A stretch of 33,110 bases of DNA, from contig JAFROJ010000020.1 in NCBI GenBank assembly GCA_017429765.1, positions 1 through 33,110 on the forward strand, given 5' to 3'. This document shows positions 17,102-25,343 of the stretch, one piece after another. This stretch comes from Bacteroidales bacterium. GTDB lineage: Bacteria; Bacteroidota; Bacteroidia; Bacteroidales; UBA932. Position 1 is the first letter of the stretch; each line of letters opens with the position of its first letter. Below the pieces are notes generated by a model, which was given only the letters and a program-made list of their open reading frames with translations, was not told where the DNA came from and did no database searches. Both the position numbers and the translations under genes were made by a program.

Positions 17102-18544
17102 TTAATAGACCCCGGAGCCGAGGGTCTCGCCCTCGTCCGAGTACCAGGCCGCGAACTGCCCAGACGAGAGGCCTCTCTGGGGCATGTCAAAAAGGATAAA
17201 CAACCCTTCAGGGCGTTTGGCCAGCCAGGCGCCCTGCAATGGTTGGCGATAGCGGACACGGACACGGCAGCGGCGGATTTCCCCGTCCGTCATCTCCATG
17301 TCCTTCCTGATCCAATGAATATCCTCCGGCGCTATCCGGACGCAACTTCTGGACAGGCCCTTGTGGTTGTGCCCCTCGCCGACATAGATTATGTTCCGCT
17401 CCACGTCGGTGGCGATCACGAACACGGAATCCTTGTGGCCGCCTATTCCGAGGCCCTTGCGCTGCCCGATGGTGTAGAACTGGGCACCGTCGTGCTTTCC
17501 GACCACCTTGCCGAGGGGGTTGTCCTTGTAACGGACCTTCTTTATGCGCTTTTTCCCGCTTCGGTAGGTCTCGGTCTCGAACTTAATAGCCGAATAGTCA
17601 ACAGGTTCCGAAAGTCTCATCCAATCCTCGCCGCTCAGGCCCGCAAGTTTCTTCTCGTCGAAAGAATTAGCTATGATGGCAAAAGATGCCACCGGAGCAA
17701 TGATGCTTTTGTTATTGAATCCGGCGCCGCCGGTGTCTTCCGAGGAGAAGGCGGTGGTCATCACCGGCTCGCCCGGCACTGCCAGCAATGAGGCCAGGGT
17801 GTCGCGGACGGACGCGTAATGGCCGCATGAATCATAGAAGGCGTCGAACACCTCCACGACCTCTCCCTCTCTGGGTTCCAGCTTCTGCTTCAGGAAAGTC
17901 GGCAGATCCACCTTGCCGACAAAGCATATTCCCTGGGAGTCCTTCTTGTCAGCGGAGGGGAGATCGGCCTGACGGGCGATTTCCCTCACCTGCGGCTTGG
18001 TCAGGCCCCCGATGGGAAAGAGAGCCTTATCAAGCTGATCCTGAGTTAGTTGACAAAGAAAATAGCTCTGGTCTTTGTTCGGATCCACTCCCTCAAGCAG
18101 CCTCCACTGGGGCCGGCCGTCGATGATGACCTGATTCCCGGACGCGTCTGTCAGCGGGAGCCTCCGGCAATAGTGGCCGGTGGCCACCATGTCGGCGCCT
18201 AGGCCTCGGGCAGCCTCCAGGAAGGCGTCGAATTTTATCTCACGGTTGCAGAGGATGTCAGGATTCGGGGTACGCCCGGCGGAATATTCATTGAACATGT
18301 ATTCCACGACCCTCTGGCGGTACTGCCTGGAGAGATCGACGAAATAGAAGGGTATGCCTATCTTCCTCGCCACCATCTCCGCCACGAAACGGTCCTCCTC
18401 CCACTCGCAGTCCCCGTGGAGGGTGGTGTCGGCGTCGTGCCAGTTCTGCATGAACATGGCGAACACGTCGTGGCCCTCCCGCTTCAGCAGCAGGGCGGCG
18501 ACGCTGGAGTCGACTCCTCCGGAAAGACCTACGCAAACCTTCAT
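17102..18544 (-). CDS. mnmA: tRNA-specific 2-thiouridylase MnmA with a large central insertion
   Basis: Thiolates uridine 34 in the Lys, Glu and Gln tRNAs. The PP-loop SGGVDSS (residues 8-14), the nucleophile in NPDILCN (Cys99) and the second catalytic Cys in SQGICFVG (Cys207) are all present, as are KDQSYFL and YTIGQRKGLGIGG (357-369). The protein has 480 residues, whereas the family is normally about 350-400. The extra length lies between PREGEVVEV (about 224-232) and NPLGKVVGKHDG (about 342-353), a segment of some 110 residues where usual enzymes have a few to about 40. The reading frame is open through the insertion and all motifs stay in one frame, so this is not a frameshift. ATG 18544 follows a TATCTTTG box. 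Confidence 0.93.
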   Translation of the reverse strand: MKVCVGLSGGVDSSVAALLLKREGHDVFAMFMQNWHDADTTLHGDCEWEEDRFVAEMVARKIGIPFYFVDLSRQYRQRVVEYMFNEYSAGRTPNPDILCNREIKFDAFLEAARGLGADMVATGHYCRRLPLTDASGNQVIIDGRPQWRLLEGVDPNKDQSYFLCQLTQDQLDKALFPIGGLTKPQVREIARQADLPSADKKDSQGICFVGKVDLPTFLKQKLEPREGEVVEVFDAFYDSCGHYASVRDTLASLLAVPGEPVMTTAFSSEDTGGAGFNNKSIIAPVASFAIIANSFDEKKLAGLSGEDWMRLSEPVDYSAIKFETETYRSGKKRIKKVRYKDNPLGKVVGKHDGAQFYTIGQRKGLGIGGHKDSVFVIATDVERNIIYVGEGHNHKGLSRSCVRIAPEDIHWIRKDMEMTDGEIRRCRVRVRYRQPLQGAWLAKRPEGLFILFDMPQRGLSSGQFAAWYSDEGETLGSGVY

Positions 18545-18552
18545 GATCGCTG

Positions 18553-18560
18553 CAAAGATA
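18553..18560 (-). promoter_or_regulatory. -7 box for mnmA
   Basis: On the minus strand TATCTTTG (TAnnTTTG) ends 8 bp before the mnmA ATG, implying a nearly leaderless message. No TTTG is seen at the -33 distance. Confidence 0.45.
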
Positions 18561-18573
18561 CAGCTTTCGATGG

Positions 18574-18599
18574 ATATTCAGCGAATATTGTTATATTTG
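18574..18599 (+). promoter_or_regulatory. cdd -7 box with an adjacent ATATTC-AGC-GAATAT inverted repeat
   Basis: TATATTTG at 18592-18599 fits the -7 consensus, 26 bp before the cdd ATG at 18626. Just upstream lies a perfect 6-bp inverted repeat with a 3-nt spacer (18574-18588), inside what would be the promoter spacer and between the divergent mnmA and cdd starts. An operator role is possible but unproven. The -33 box is weak (TTTC at 18565-18568, spacer 23). Confidence 0.4.
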
Positions 18600-18625
18600 A
18601 GAAAACCAGAACGTTGACTCGAACA

Positions 18626-19108
18626 ATGAAGACAATCAGCCTTGACATCCGCTACGAGGAATATTCATCCATCGAGGAGATGGAGCATCGGGACCAGGCT
18701 CTAGTCCGGGAGGCTATCGAGGCCCAGAAAAGCTCTTATGCCCCGTATTCCAAATTCAACGTGGGGGCGGCGGTCCGGCTTGAGGACGGGACTTTCGTCA
18801 GGGGATCGAACCAGGAGAACGCCGCCTATCCCTCCGGGCTTTGCGCCGAGAGGACAGCCATGTTCGCCGCCTCGGCGGCTCATCCCGGCGTCCCGATGGA
18901 GGCTATAGCGATCGCGGGAGGTTTCGGCCACCAGGTCGCCAAGACTCCCTGCTCCCCTTGCGGAGCTTGCAGGCAGGTGATGGCGGAGTACCAGACTCTT
19001 TCCGGTAAGCCGCTGAGTGTCATTATGTTCGGGACTCAGAGAATATGGCGATTCTCAAAGGTCGATGACATTCTCCCGTTCATTTTTGACAGTTTCAACG
19101 AAAAGTAG
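18626..19108 (+). CDS. cdd: cytidine deaminase
   Basis: A 160-residue zinc enzyme that deaminates cytidine and deoxycytidine to the uridine forms for pyrimidine salvage. The active-site motif GLCAERTAMF supplies Zn ligand Cys73 and catalytic Glu75. PCSPCGACRQV supplies Cys109 and Cys112. SKFNVGAAV and SNQENAAYPSGL are the substrate-binding segments. The size matches the homotetrameric class. The open frame extends 70 codons upstream, but that part overlaps mnmA on the other strand. The ATG at 18626 was chosen because it follows the TATATTTG box and starts the family-like N-terminus. The 3' end contains the promoter of the SRP RNA gene. Confidence 0.93.
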   Translation: MKTISLDIRYEEYSSIEEMEHRDQALVREAIEAQKSSYAPYSKFNVGAAVRLEDGTFVRGSNQENAAYPSGLCAERTAMFAASAAHPGVPMEAIAIAGGFGHQVAKTPCSPCGACRQVMAEYQTLSGKPLSVIMFGTQRIWRFSKVDDILPFIFDSFNEK

Positions 19109-19116
19109 TATATTCG
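19085..19116 (+). promoter_or_regulatory. promoter of the SRP RNA gene, embedded in the end of cdd
   Basis: TTTG at 19085-19088, a 20-bp spacer, then TATATTCG at 19109-19116. The -33 box and spacer are inside cdd and the -7 box follows its stop codon directly. The expected transcription start, a few bases downstream, coincides with the 5' end of the RNA stem at 19121. Confidence 0.75.
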
Positions 19117-19120
19117 CGTC

Positions 19121-19219
19121 AGGGAAAGTCGTACACGACCAGCTCCCTCTGAATCCCCCCAGGGCCGGAAGGCAGCAAGGGTAGGAGGTTGTAGCGGTGC
19201 GATGTGCGTAGCTTTCCCT
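19121..19219 (+). ncRNA. ffs: signal recognition particle RNA, small bacterial type (4.5S-like)
   Basis: A roughly 99-nt RNA. The ends AGGGAAAG (19121-19128) and CTTTCCCT (19212-19219) pair to close a single long hairpin. The tip carries the universally conserved Ffh-binding core CAGGGCCGGAAGGCAGCAAG, with the GGAA tetraloop and the asymmetric and symmetric internal loops. With Ffh it targets nascent membrane proteins to the translocon. It lacks the Alu domain of the longer Gram-positive form. It is transcribed toward the convergent GH106 gene. Confidence 0.93.
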
Positions 19220-19232
19220 TCTTTCGTTTACT

Positions 19233-22226
19233 CTAGTACTCCTTGGTGATGATCCTCACCGGACCGGCCAGGCCTGACGGGAGCAGGGGATCGGAGGTCG
19301 AGTAATGCCTCCAGGTGGCGAATGTGTAGCGCCCGCTCGTCCGTGGCTCCCCCTCAGTCAGCCATTCAGGCCACTTTCCTCCGGCGGGCCCGTCGAAAAC
19401 CTTCAACTCGTCACCAATGAGCCGGTTCTGCCAGAGATTCACGACCTCGACCCTGAGAATATTCTTACCTTTCTTGATGGCGTCCCCGGCCGGGACGGTC
19501 CATGGGGATGTCCAGACTATTCCGAGATCCTTCCCGTTGAGGCTGACTTTGGCCATGACATTGACCTTCCCCAGGTCGATGAGGCAATCCGCGGGCTTGT
19601 CGACATTGAACTCTGTGGTGTAGACGGCCTTGCCGGAATAGTGCTTCACCCTGGGGTCGCGGCTTTCCGACCAGTCTGTCAACTCTTTGAATATCACCGG
19701 CTCCTCGGGACCGCCCCATCTCTTGTCGAAGCGGACCAGCCATGGGCCGGGAAGTGTGGCGACGACCTTGGTCTCGGGAATATTGGCATGGACTCTCCTG
19801 GCTCCGGCGCCCTCTTTCGCGAACACGATAAAGAAACCCTGAAGGGCATCGAAGGCCAGGGGGATACTGGTGACGGTCCCGTTGTCGACAAAGCCTGGCA
19901 GGGTGCGCTTCTCCCCGTTCATCGGGTCCCAGATCTCAGGCACCATGCCGGTGACCCTGAAGACGCAGGTGGTCCGGAGCGCCTCCTCCGACCGGTTGGA
20001 GATGAAATAAATCTCCGAGTCACCAAGGGTGCGGTGGGTGTGGCGTATGGCGCCGCAATGGGAGGTGAAATCCTCCGGAACCATCTCTTTCAGAATGCTT
20101 TCGGTAAATGAATACGGCGGATAGAGGTTCTCGGTCGGGCCTTCGTGAAGGATGGCCTTGCCCTTACCGACAGACCTAATGGCCTCGCCTTTGTCGCCCC
20201 AGATCTTCAGGGACAGTGCCTCCACCTTCCTGTCGCAACGAGGATAGTCCTTAAGGCTAGGGGAGTTCAAGACGGGACGGCCAATGACCGTGGCCCCGGC
20301 CTTGATCAATGAATAGATCACCTCCATCAATTCAGGAGTCGCTGTCGGATAGTCGGGCAGGACAAGAAGCCTGTAGGCCGCCCCGCTGGGGAATACTATC
20401 ATCCCGTCCTTGACCTTGGCCTTGGAGAGCAGGCTCGGGGGGCAGGCGTCGAAATTGTAGCCCTTCCTGTCCGGCATGAAGGTGCCGGGGAGGTCATAGG
20501 CAGAGTCAGGGGCCTTGAAGACATGCGGGGCTCCCTCCGGGGCGAGATAGAGGATGTCGGCCTCCGTTCGGCCCTGGCGCAGCATGTATTGGCAGCGGGC
20601 GATGTAGGTGTGATAGGCCCCGGACATCGGCCACCAGCTCTGTCCCCGGTCCCAATGGACCCCGTAAGGTCCCATGGTCATTCCCGGTCGCAGGGAGTCG
20701 TCCAGGCACTGATGCTGGAAGGTGTGGAACATAATCCTGTTGATCCCCGCCGCCAGGGCCCAGTCGGTCTGGTTCTTAAGGCTTCCCGGGTACTGCCTCC
20801 AGCCGTCGAATTGCGAGGTGAACGACTCGGCCGGAACAACCTTCTGGCCTATGAGGTGGGCGGCTGAGGTACCCTCGGCCACAGCGAAGGTCGTGTTGAA
20901 GCCGAAACCGTCGCTCCAGAACTCGGCCATAGGGTAGTCGGCCGAGACCGCTAGCTCGAGGTCGGCCGTCGGGTTCATGTCATAGGGCTCTATCGAGATC
21001 TTCAGGCCACGCTCCCTGGCGTATCGCCTGACCTCGCCGACGTGGTTCTCGAGAACGAGTTCCTGGGCCGTACGGCGGACATCCCAGAGGAATCTCTCCG
21101 TCCGGTTGGCGTCGCCGACGATCAGTCCCGTGTAGGCCGGGAAATAGCGCAGGGGATCATACCCGCGGCGCTTGGTGAACTCGTCGCGGAATGAGTCGCT
21201 CCAGTTCTGCGCCCCCATCTCCCAACTGTCGAGGTGCAGGAGCTCTATCACGTCAGCGGCGTCCTCCCCGGCGTCCTCGAACAGTCTGTCCGTGAAGGCG
21301 GCCAGATGGTGCCGGAGGGCCTCCTTGCTGAATTTGTCGCACTCCATCCCGACTCCCGGCGTGGGTGCCGGACGTGTGGCGGCCCCGTTATTCCTGCTTC
21401 CGAGCCTCATCACTGTCCAGTCTCCCTCAGGAGCGTCCCACTCGACAGTCCCGTCGGGACTCATCCTGTCGGAGATGTCCAGAACCTTGTCAAGGTCAAT
21501 CGCCCCCTCAGCCGTCCCGGCGGCCGGTTTCCCTTCCGGAGCCTCGAAGAAGGGCCGCACCCCCTCTTTCGAGCTGAAGGGATGGCGGATGTACAGCGCG
21601 CGCTCTTTTATGTCTTCGATCCGGTTCCCGTCCGATGGGGTCGGGAACGCCAGGACACAGACGTCCTCGTAGTAGTCCAGCCAGTCTTGCCTCATCTTCG
21701 GGGTGAAAGATCCCTCCCCGAAGTATGGAGGGTTCGCCGCCGGCGTCTCCAGGCGGACACTGACCCTGCCCCCGCCTTTGACCGTGGCTGAAGAGGCCAC
21801 GAGATGCCTCATCGACTCCTCTCCCTTCACCCAAGGTCCTCCGCTGCCGGTCCAGCCGGGTCCTATCCCCAGAACCATCTTGATCCCGGTCCTCTTGCAC
21901 TCCCTGATGATGTGGGCGAATATGTCCAGCCACTCCTCGCTCATGAAGTCGATATTCCCGCGCGGGACACCGACATTGACCTCGAGGAAGACCACATAGC
22001 CTATTCCCTGGTTCCTCATGGCCTCAAGATCCTTGGTGATGCCTTCCTTGGAGAAATTCCCGTCCATGAAGTACCAGTAAACCCCCGGCCTCGCGTCGTC
22101 GGGAGGGGTCATGAAATTGGACGCTATCTCATTGATGGAGGCTTGCGGAAGGACGGCCTCTTTCTCTTTCCGGCAAGCGGCGAACGCCATTAACGCCAGA
22201 AGGCTTGCGACTATAATCTTCCTCAT
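19233..22226 (-). CDS. GH106-type alpha-L-rhamnosidase lipoprotein
   Basis: A 997-residue surface or periplasmic glycoside hydrolase. A lipoprotein signal (MRKIIVASLLALMAFAAC, lipid Cys18) is followed by the GH106 N-terminal hallmark: FMTPPDDARPGVYWYFMDG, then ITKDLEAMRNQGIGYVVFLE. Further family segments are LLHLDSWEMGAQNWSDSF and ISIEPYDMNPTADLE, which contain candidate catalytic acidic residues. A C-terminal GH2-like sugar-binding sandwich has VVNLWQNRLIGDE. The length fits GH106 (about 1000-1100). Known members remove L-rhamnose from pectic rhamnogalacturonan. An ATG six codons upstream lies on the promoter -7 box, so the inner Met with a clean signal peptide was chosen. No SusC/SusD pair is in the window, so it is not shown to be part of a PUL. 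Confidence 0.87.
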   Translation of the reverse strand: MRKIIVASLLALMAFAACRKEKEAVLPQASINEIASNFMTPPDDARPGVYWYFMDGNFSKEGITKDLEAMRNQGIGYVVFLEVNVGVPRGNIDFMSEEWLDIFAHIIRECKRTGIKMVLGIGPGWTGSGGPWVKGEESMRHLVASSATVKGGGRVSVRLETPAANPPYFGEGSFTPKMRQDWLDYYEDVCVLAFPTPSDGNRIEDIKERALYIRHPFSSKEGVRPFFEAPEGKPAAGTAEGAIDLDKVLDISDRMSPDGTVEWDAPEGDWTVMRLGSRNNGAATRPAPTPGVGMECDKFSKEALRHHLAAFTDRLFEDAGEDAADVIELLHLDSWEMGAQNWSDSFRDEFTKRRGYDPLRYFPAYTGLIVGDANRTERFLWDVRRTAQELVLENHVGEVRRYARERGLKISIEPYDMNPTADLELAVSADYPMAEFWSDGFGFNTTFAVAEGTSAAHLIGQKVVPAESFTSQFDGWRQYPGSLKNQTDWALAAGINRIMFHTFQHQCLDDSLRPGMTMGPYGVHWDRGQSWWPMSGAYHTYIARCQYMLRQGRTEADILYLAPEGAPHVFKAPDSAYDLPGTFMPDRKGYNFDACPPSLLSKAKVKDGMIVFPSGAAYRLLVLPDYPTATPELMEVIYSLIKAGATVIGRPVLNSPSLKDYPRCDRKVEALSLKIWGDKGEAIRSVGKGKAILHEGPTENLYPPYSFTESILKEMVPEDFTSHCGAIRHTHRTLGDSEIYFISNRSEEALRTTCVFRVTGMVPEIWDPMNGEKRTLPGFVDNGTVTSIPLAFDALQGFFIVFAKEGAGARRVHANIPETKVVATLPGPWLVRFDKRWGGPEEPVIFKELTDWSESRDPRVKHYSGKAVYTTEFNVDKPADCLIDLGKVNVMAKVSLNGKDLGIVWTSPWTVPAGDAIKKGKNILRVEVVNLWQNRLIGDELKVFDGPAGGKWPEWLTEGEPRTSGRYTFATWRHYSTSDPLLPSGLAGPVRIITKEY

Positions 22227-22241
22227 CGGGCATTGTTTTCT

Positions 22242-22273
22242 CAAAGATAGTTTTTTTTGCTGAAAAGAGGAAA
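22242..22273 (-). promoter_or_regulatory. promoter of the GH106 gene
   Basis: On the minus strand TTTC (22270-22273), a 20-bp spacer and TATCTTTG (22242-22249) give a near match to the Bacteroidota consensus, with one change in the -33 box. The -7 box is about 15 bp before the chosen ATG. It interleaves with the divergent promoter of the lipid kinase gene. Confidence 0.6.
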
Positions 22274-22287
22274 GAGCGGTAACTTTG
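22256..22287 (+). promoter_or_regulatory. promoter of the diacylglycerol kinase/LtaS-like operon
   Basis: TTTG at 22256-22259, a 20-bp spacer and TAACTTTG at 22280-22287 match the full consensus. The ATG is at 22307. The two divergent promoters physically overlap, so polymerase could not occupy both at once. Confidence 0.75.
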
Positions 22288-22306
22288 CTTTCCCTAACCG
22301 CGCCGG

Positions 22307-23185
22307 ATGGAAAAGGTGTTGTTCATAGTCAATCCAGTCTCTGGAGGAAAGTCCAAAAAGCCTTACCTTGAGGCTATAGACCGCTATCTTGACAAAGGGA
22401 GATATTCCTACAGGATAGCGATGACAGAGTATCCCGGTCACGCGGCTGAGCTCGCCCGTGAGAGTGAAGAGACTCTTGTTGTCGCCGTGGGAGGGGACGG
22501 GACGGTGAGTGAGGTGGCGAGAGGCCTCATCGGGACCGGCAAGACCTTCGGGATCGTTCCCTGCGGCAGCGGCGACGGTCTGGCACTTCATCTCGGAATC
22601 GGGAGGAATCCGAGGAAGTCATTGAATATCATTAATTCCGGCTTCGCCCAGATGATGGATTACGGCCTCGTGGACGGGACGCCATTTTTCTGTACGTCCG
22701 GCGTCGGGTTCGACGCGGTTGTCGCCGACCGTTTCGCCAAGTCTTCCTCCCGGGGGCTGATGACCTACATCACCACGGCTCTCAAGACCTGGATCGGGTT
22801 CAAGCCGGAGACCTACAAGGTGACGGTGGACGGGAAGACCCGGGATTATCCGGCAGCCATGCTGACCGTGGGGAACTCCAACCAGTGGGGGAACCAAGCC
22901 AGGATCACGTCGCTCGCCTCTGTGACAGACGGGCTTCTGGACGTGGCCATCGTGAGTCCTTTCCGCTCGGTCGAGATTCCTGTCCTCGCCTTGAGACTCC
23001 TGACAGGGAAGGCACACACCTCGTCAAGGGTCACTAATCTGAGGGGTAAAAGTGTGATAATAGAAAGGGACTCCGAGGGAGCGGCCCACCGCGACGGGGA
23101 TCCGTGCCGGATGGGGAAGAGGATATCCCTGGAGTCCGTCCCGTCAGCCCTGAAAGTCATTGTCCCAGAAGGGAGAAGAATATAG
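22307..23185 (+). CDS. diacylglycerol kinase family lipid kinase (DgkB/YegS-like)
   Basis: A 292-residue soluble lipid kinase. FIVNPVSGGKSKK opens the catalytic domain and VAVGGDGTVSEVARGL (59-74) is the nucleotide-binding GGDGT motif. GIVPCGSGDGLALHLG (82-97) stands where most relatives have P-x-GT-x-ND-x-A, so the usual Thr-x-Asn-Asp reads Ser-Gly-Asp here. The C-terminal half forms the beta-sandwich substrate domain. It phosphorylates diacylglycerol or a related lipid at the inner face of the inner membrane. It is followed 15 bp later by an LtaS-like transferase, an enzyme class that releases diacylglycerol, so recycling of that product is a natural reading. Sphingolipid or other lipid substrates are possible. 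Confidence 0.87.
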   Translation: MEKVLFIVNPVSGGKSKKPYLEAIDRYLDKGRYSYRIAMTEYPGHAAELARESEETLVVAVGGDGTVSEVARGLIGTGKTFGIVPCGSGDGLALHLGIGRNPRKSLNIINSGFAQMMDYGLVDGTPFFCTSGVGFDAVVADRFAKSSSRGLMTYITTALKTWIGFKPETYKVTVDGKTRDYPAAMLTVGNSNQWGNQARITSLASVTDGLLDVAIVSPFRSVEIPVLALRLLTGKAHTSSRVTNLRGKSVIIERDSEGAAHRDGDPCRMGKRISLESVPSALKVIVPEGRRI

Positions 23186-23200
23186 CGTCAGATTTGAGAA

Positions 23201-25261
23201 ATGAATAGAAAAGTCACTGATTGGTTCAGCTTTTTCGCGCCGAGATTCCTTTGCCTGACTCTGGCGCTTGGCCTTATTATCAGGATAATACTTATCCTCC
23301 ATCCCTTGACGGTCGTGGACTGGGGCTTCGCGGACTGGGTCAAGATATTCGTTCTTGGCTTTCTTAATGACGTGGCTTTCACGGCGATAGCCCTGGTGCC
23401 GGCTTTTTTGGTGTACACCTTCCTGACAGATGACAAGTACAGGCAACCGTTCGGATACATATTCACCGCCCTGTTCACGCTCCTGACCCTTTATGTCGTC
23501 TTCTTCAACGACATCACGGACGAGTACGGCGGGCCGCTGCCGAGGATAGTCAACGCTGTCCTCATATTCCTGGAACTGTGTCTTATCATCAAGATGTTTT
23601 TCCCGTCGGTGAGGAAGACGTGGAGGACAGTGGCCGTTTTCACTATCACGATGCTCTACCTCTGTTGCGCTGTGGCCATCGCGTTCAGCGAGGTGGTCTT
23701 CTGGAGCGAGTTCGGGGTGAGGTTCAATTTCATAGCGGTGGATTATCTCGTCTACACTAACGAGGTGGTCGGGAATATAATGGAGTCCTATCCGATGCCG
23801 TTGCTGATAGGGACCATGCTGGCGATCGCCGGCTTCATCTGCTATCTGATGGTGAGGGGTCATGACATCCGCCAGAGTGGTGTGGGAAGCTGGAAGAGAT
23901 GGTCCCTGATCCTTGTGACCCTCTCGCTGTCCTGCGTCGTGTCCTTCTCGTTCCTTCATTATGGCTACCGTCATTTCGGAGGAAAAAACCTTTTCGCCAC
24001 CCAGATCCAGGAGAACGGCTGCTGGGATTTCCTGGAGGCCTTCGTCTCCAACGAGTTGGACTATGAGAGGTTCTATCCCATGCTTCCCGGGGAGGAGGCC
24101 GCATCCCTCCAGAGGGAGCTGTGCGGGATGGAGAATGGCGTCAGGGAGATCCGCCCTGAGTCCGAGGCTGACCTCAAGAACATTGTCCTTGTCACCATCG
24201 AGAGCCTCAGCGCGTCTTTCCTGACAAGGTACGGCTCGACAAGCGGCATCACCCCCAATCTTGACACTCTCCTTGGGAAAAGCCTGGTCTTCGACAACCT
24301 TTTCGCCACGGGGAACCGCACGGTCAGGGGGCTTGAGGCACTAACCCTTTGTATTCCACCTAGTTCCGGCGAGAGCCTTGTCAAACGGGAGGATTGTTCC
24401 GGCTTCTTCTCGGCCGGTGATGTCCTCAGGGATCTGGGCTACACCACAAAGTTCATCTATGGCGGCGACAGCTATTTCGACAATATGGGAGCTTTCTTCG
24501 GAGGGTGCGGCTATGAGATCGTGGACAAGAAGTCATACGATCCTTCGGCGATCGTGTTCTCGAACATATGGGGAACCTCCGACGAGGACACCTACAGGGA
24601 GGCATTGGCCCGGTTCGATGAGGATCACGCCGCCGGGAAGCGGTTCTTCGCCCACATCATGACTATCTCCAACCATCGCCCTTACACCTATCCCGAAGGG
24701 AGGATCGAGTTCGACGGAAACCCCATGTCGAGGGCGGCGGCTGTGAAATACACCGACTTCGCGATCGGGGACTTCCTTTCCAAGGCGGCGGCCAAGGATT
24801 GGTTCGACGACACGATATTCGTCATTGTGGCCGATCATTGCGCCTCCTCGGCTGGCAAGACCTCCTTGCCTCTGGAGTGTTACCATATTCCCGCGATTGT
24901 CTATTGCCCTTCACTTGTGGAGCCGGCTTATGTCGGAAAGGTCTGCTCGCAGATTGACATCATGCCCACTCTCTTCGCGTTGATGAATATAAGCTATGAC
25001 AGCAAGTTCTTCGGGGACAATGTCTTATCGCCTGATTTCAAGGAGAGGGCCTTCATGGCGACCTATCAGGACCTGGGCTATTACAGCGACTCGGTGATGA
25101 CCGTGATGTCCCCGGTGCGGAAGGTCCAGCAGTTCTCGATCTCGTCTCCGGCCCCTTGGATCTGGGATGAGATTCCCGCCGAGGGCATCATCGACGAGAA
25201 CAACCTCAAAGAGGCCGAGGCGTACTACCAAGTCGCCAACCTCAGCAAAGGAAGATTGTAG
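23201..25261 (+). CDS. LTA synthase family / sulfatase-fold membrane transferase
   Basis: A 686-residue inner-membrane protein. About five membrane helices occupy residues 12-255. A periplasmic alkaline-phosphatase/sulfatase fold (about 325-610) follows, with VLVTIESLSASFLTRYGS (metal ligand Glu334), NRTVRGLEAL (likely nucleophile Thr374), TISNHRPY (His492) and VIVADHC (Asp545-His546). This residue set is that of LtaS-type phosphoglycerol transferases, which move glycerol phosphate from phosphatidylglycerol to an acceptor. Gram-negative Bacteroidales have no lipoteichoic acid, so the acceptor may be a periplasmic glucan, glycan or lipid; phosphoethanolamine transfer is an alternative. It is co-transcribed with the lipid kinase. 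Confidence 0.85.
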   Translation: MNRKVTDWFSFFAPRFLCLTLALGLIIRIILILHPLTVVDWGFADWVKIFVLGFLNDVAFTAIALVPAFLVYTFLTDDKYRQPFGYIFTALFTLLTLYVVFFNDITDEYGGPLPRIVNAVLIFLELCLIIKMFFPSVRKTWRTVAVFTITMLYLCCAVAIAFSEVVFWSEFGVRFNFIAVDYLVYTNEVVGNIMESYPMPLLIGTMLAIAGFICYLMVRGHDIRQSGVGSWKRWSLILVTLSLSCVVSFSFLHYGYRHFGGKNLFATQIQENGCWDFLEAFVSNELDYERFYPMLPGEEAASLQRELCGMENGVREIRPESEADLKNIVLVTIESLSASFLTRYGSTSGITPNLDTLLGKSLVFDNLFATGNRTVRGLEALTLCIPPSSGESLVKREDCSGFFSAGDVLRDLGYTTKFIYGGDSYFDNMGAFFGGCGYEIVDKKSYDPSAIVFSNIWGTSDEDTYREALARFDEDHAAGKRFFAHIMTISNHRPYTYPEGRIEFDGNPMSRAAAVKYTDFAIGDFLSKAAAKDWFDDTIFVIVADHCASSAGKTSLPLECYHIPAIVYCPSLVEPAYVGKVCSQIDIMPTLFALMNISYDSKFFGDNVLSPDFKERAFMATYQDLGYYSDSVMTVMSPVRKVQQFSISSPAPWIWDEIPAEGIIDENNLKEAEAYYQVANLSKGRL

Positions 25262-25343
25262 CCCCTTTCCCACCCTCCATTCCACCTGTGGTGGCATTAC
25301 GTCCACGCCGGAGGGGGTTTTCATGGACGGATTGAAAGACGTC

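Noticed and set aside
17102-18544. MnmA as a frameshifted or fused gene because of its length
   Set aside because: Both catalytic cysteines and the C-terminal family motifs are in one uninterrupted frame, so an in-frame insertion is the better explanation.
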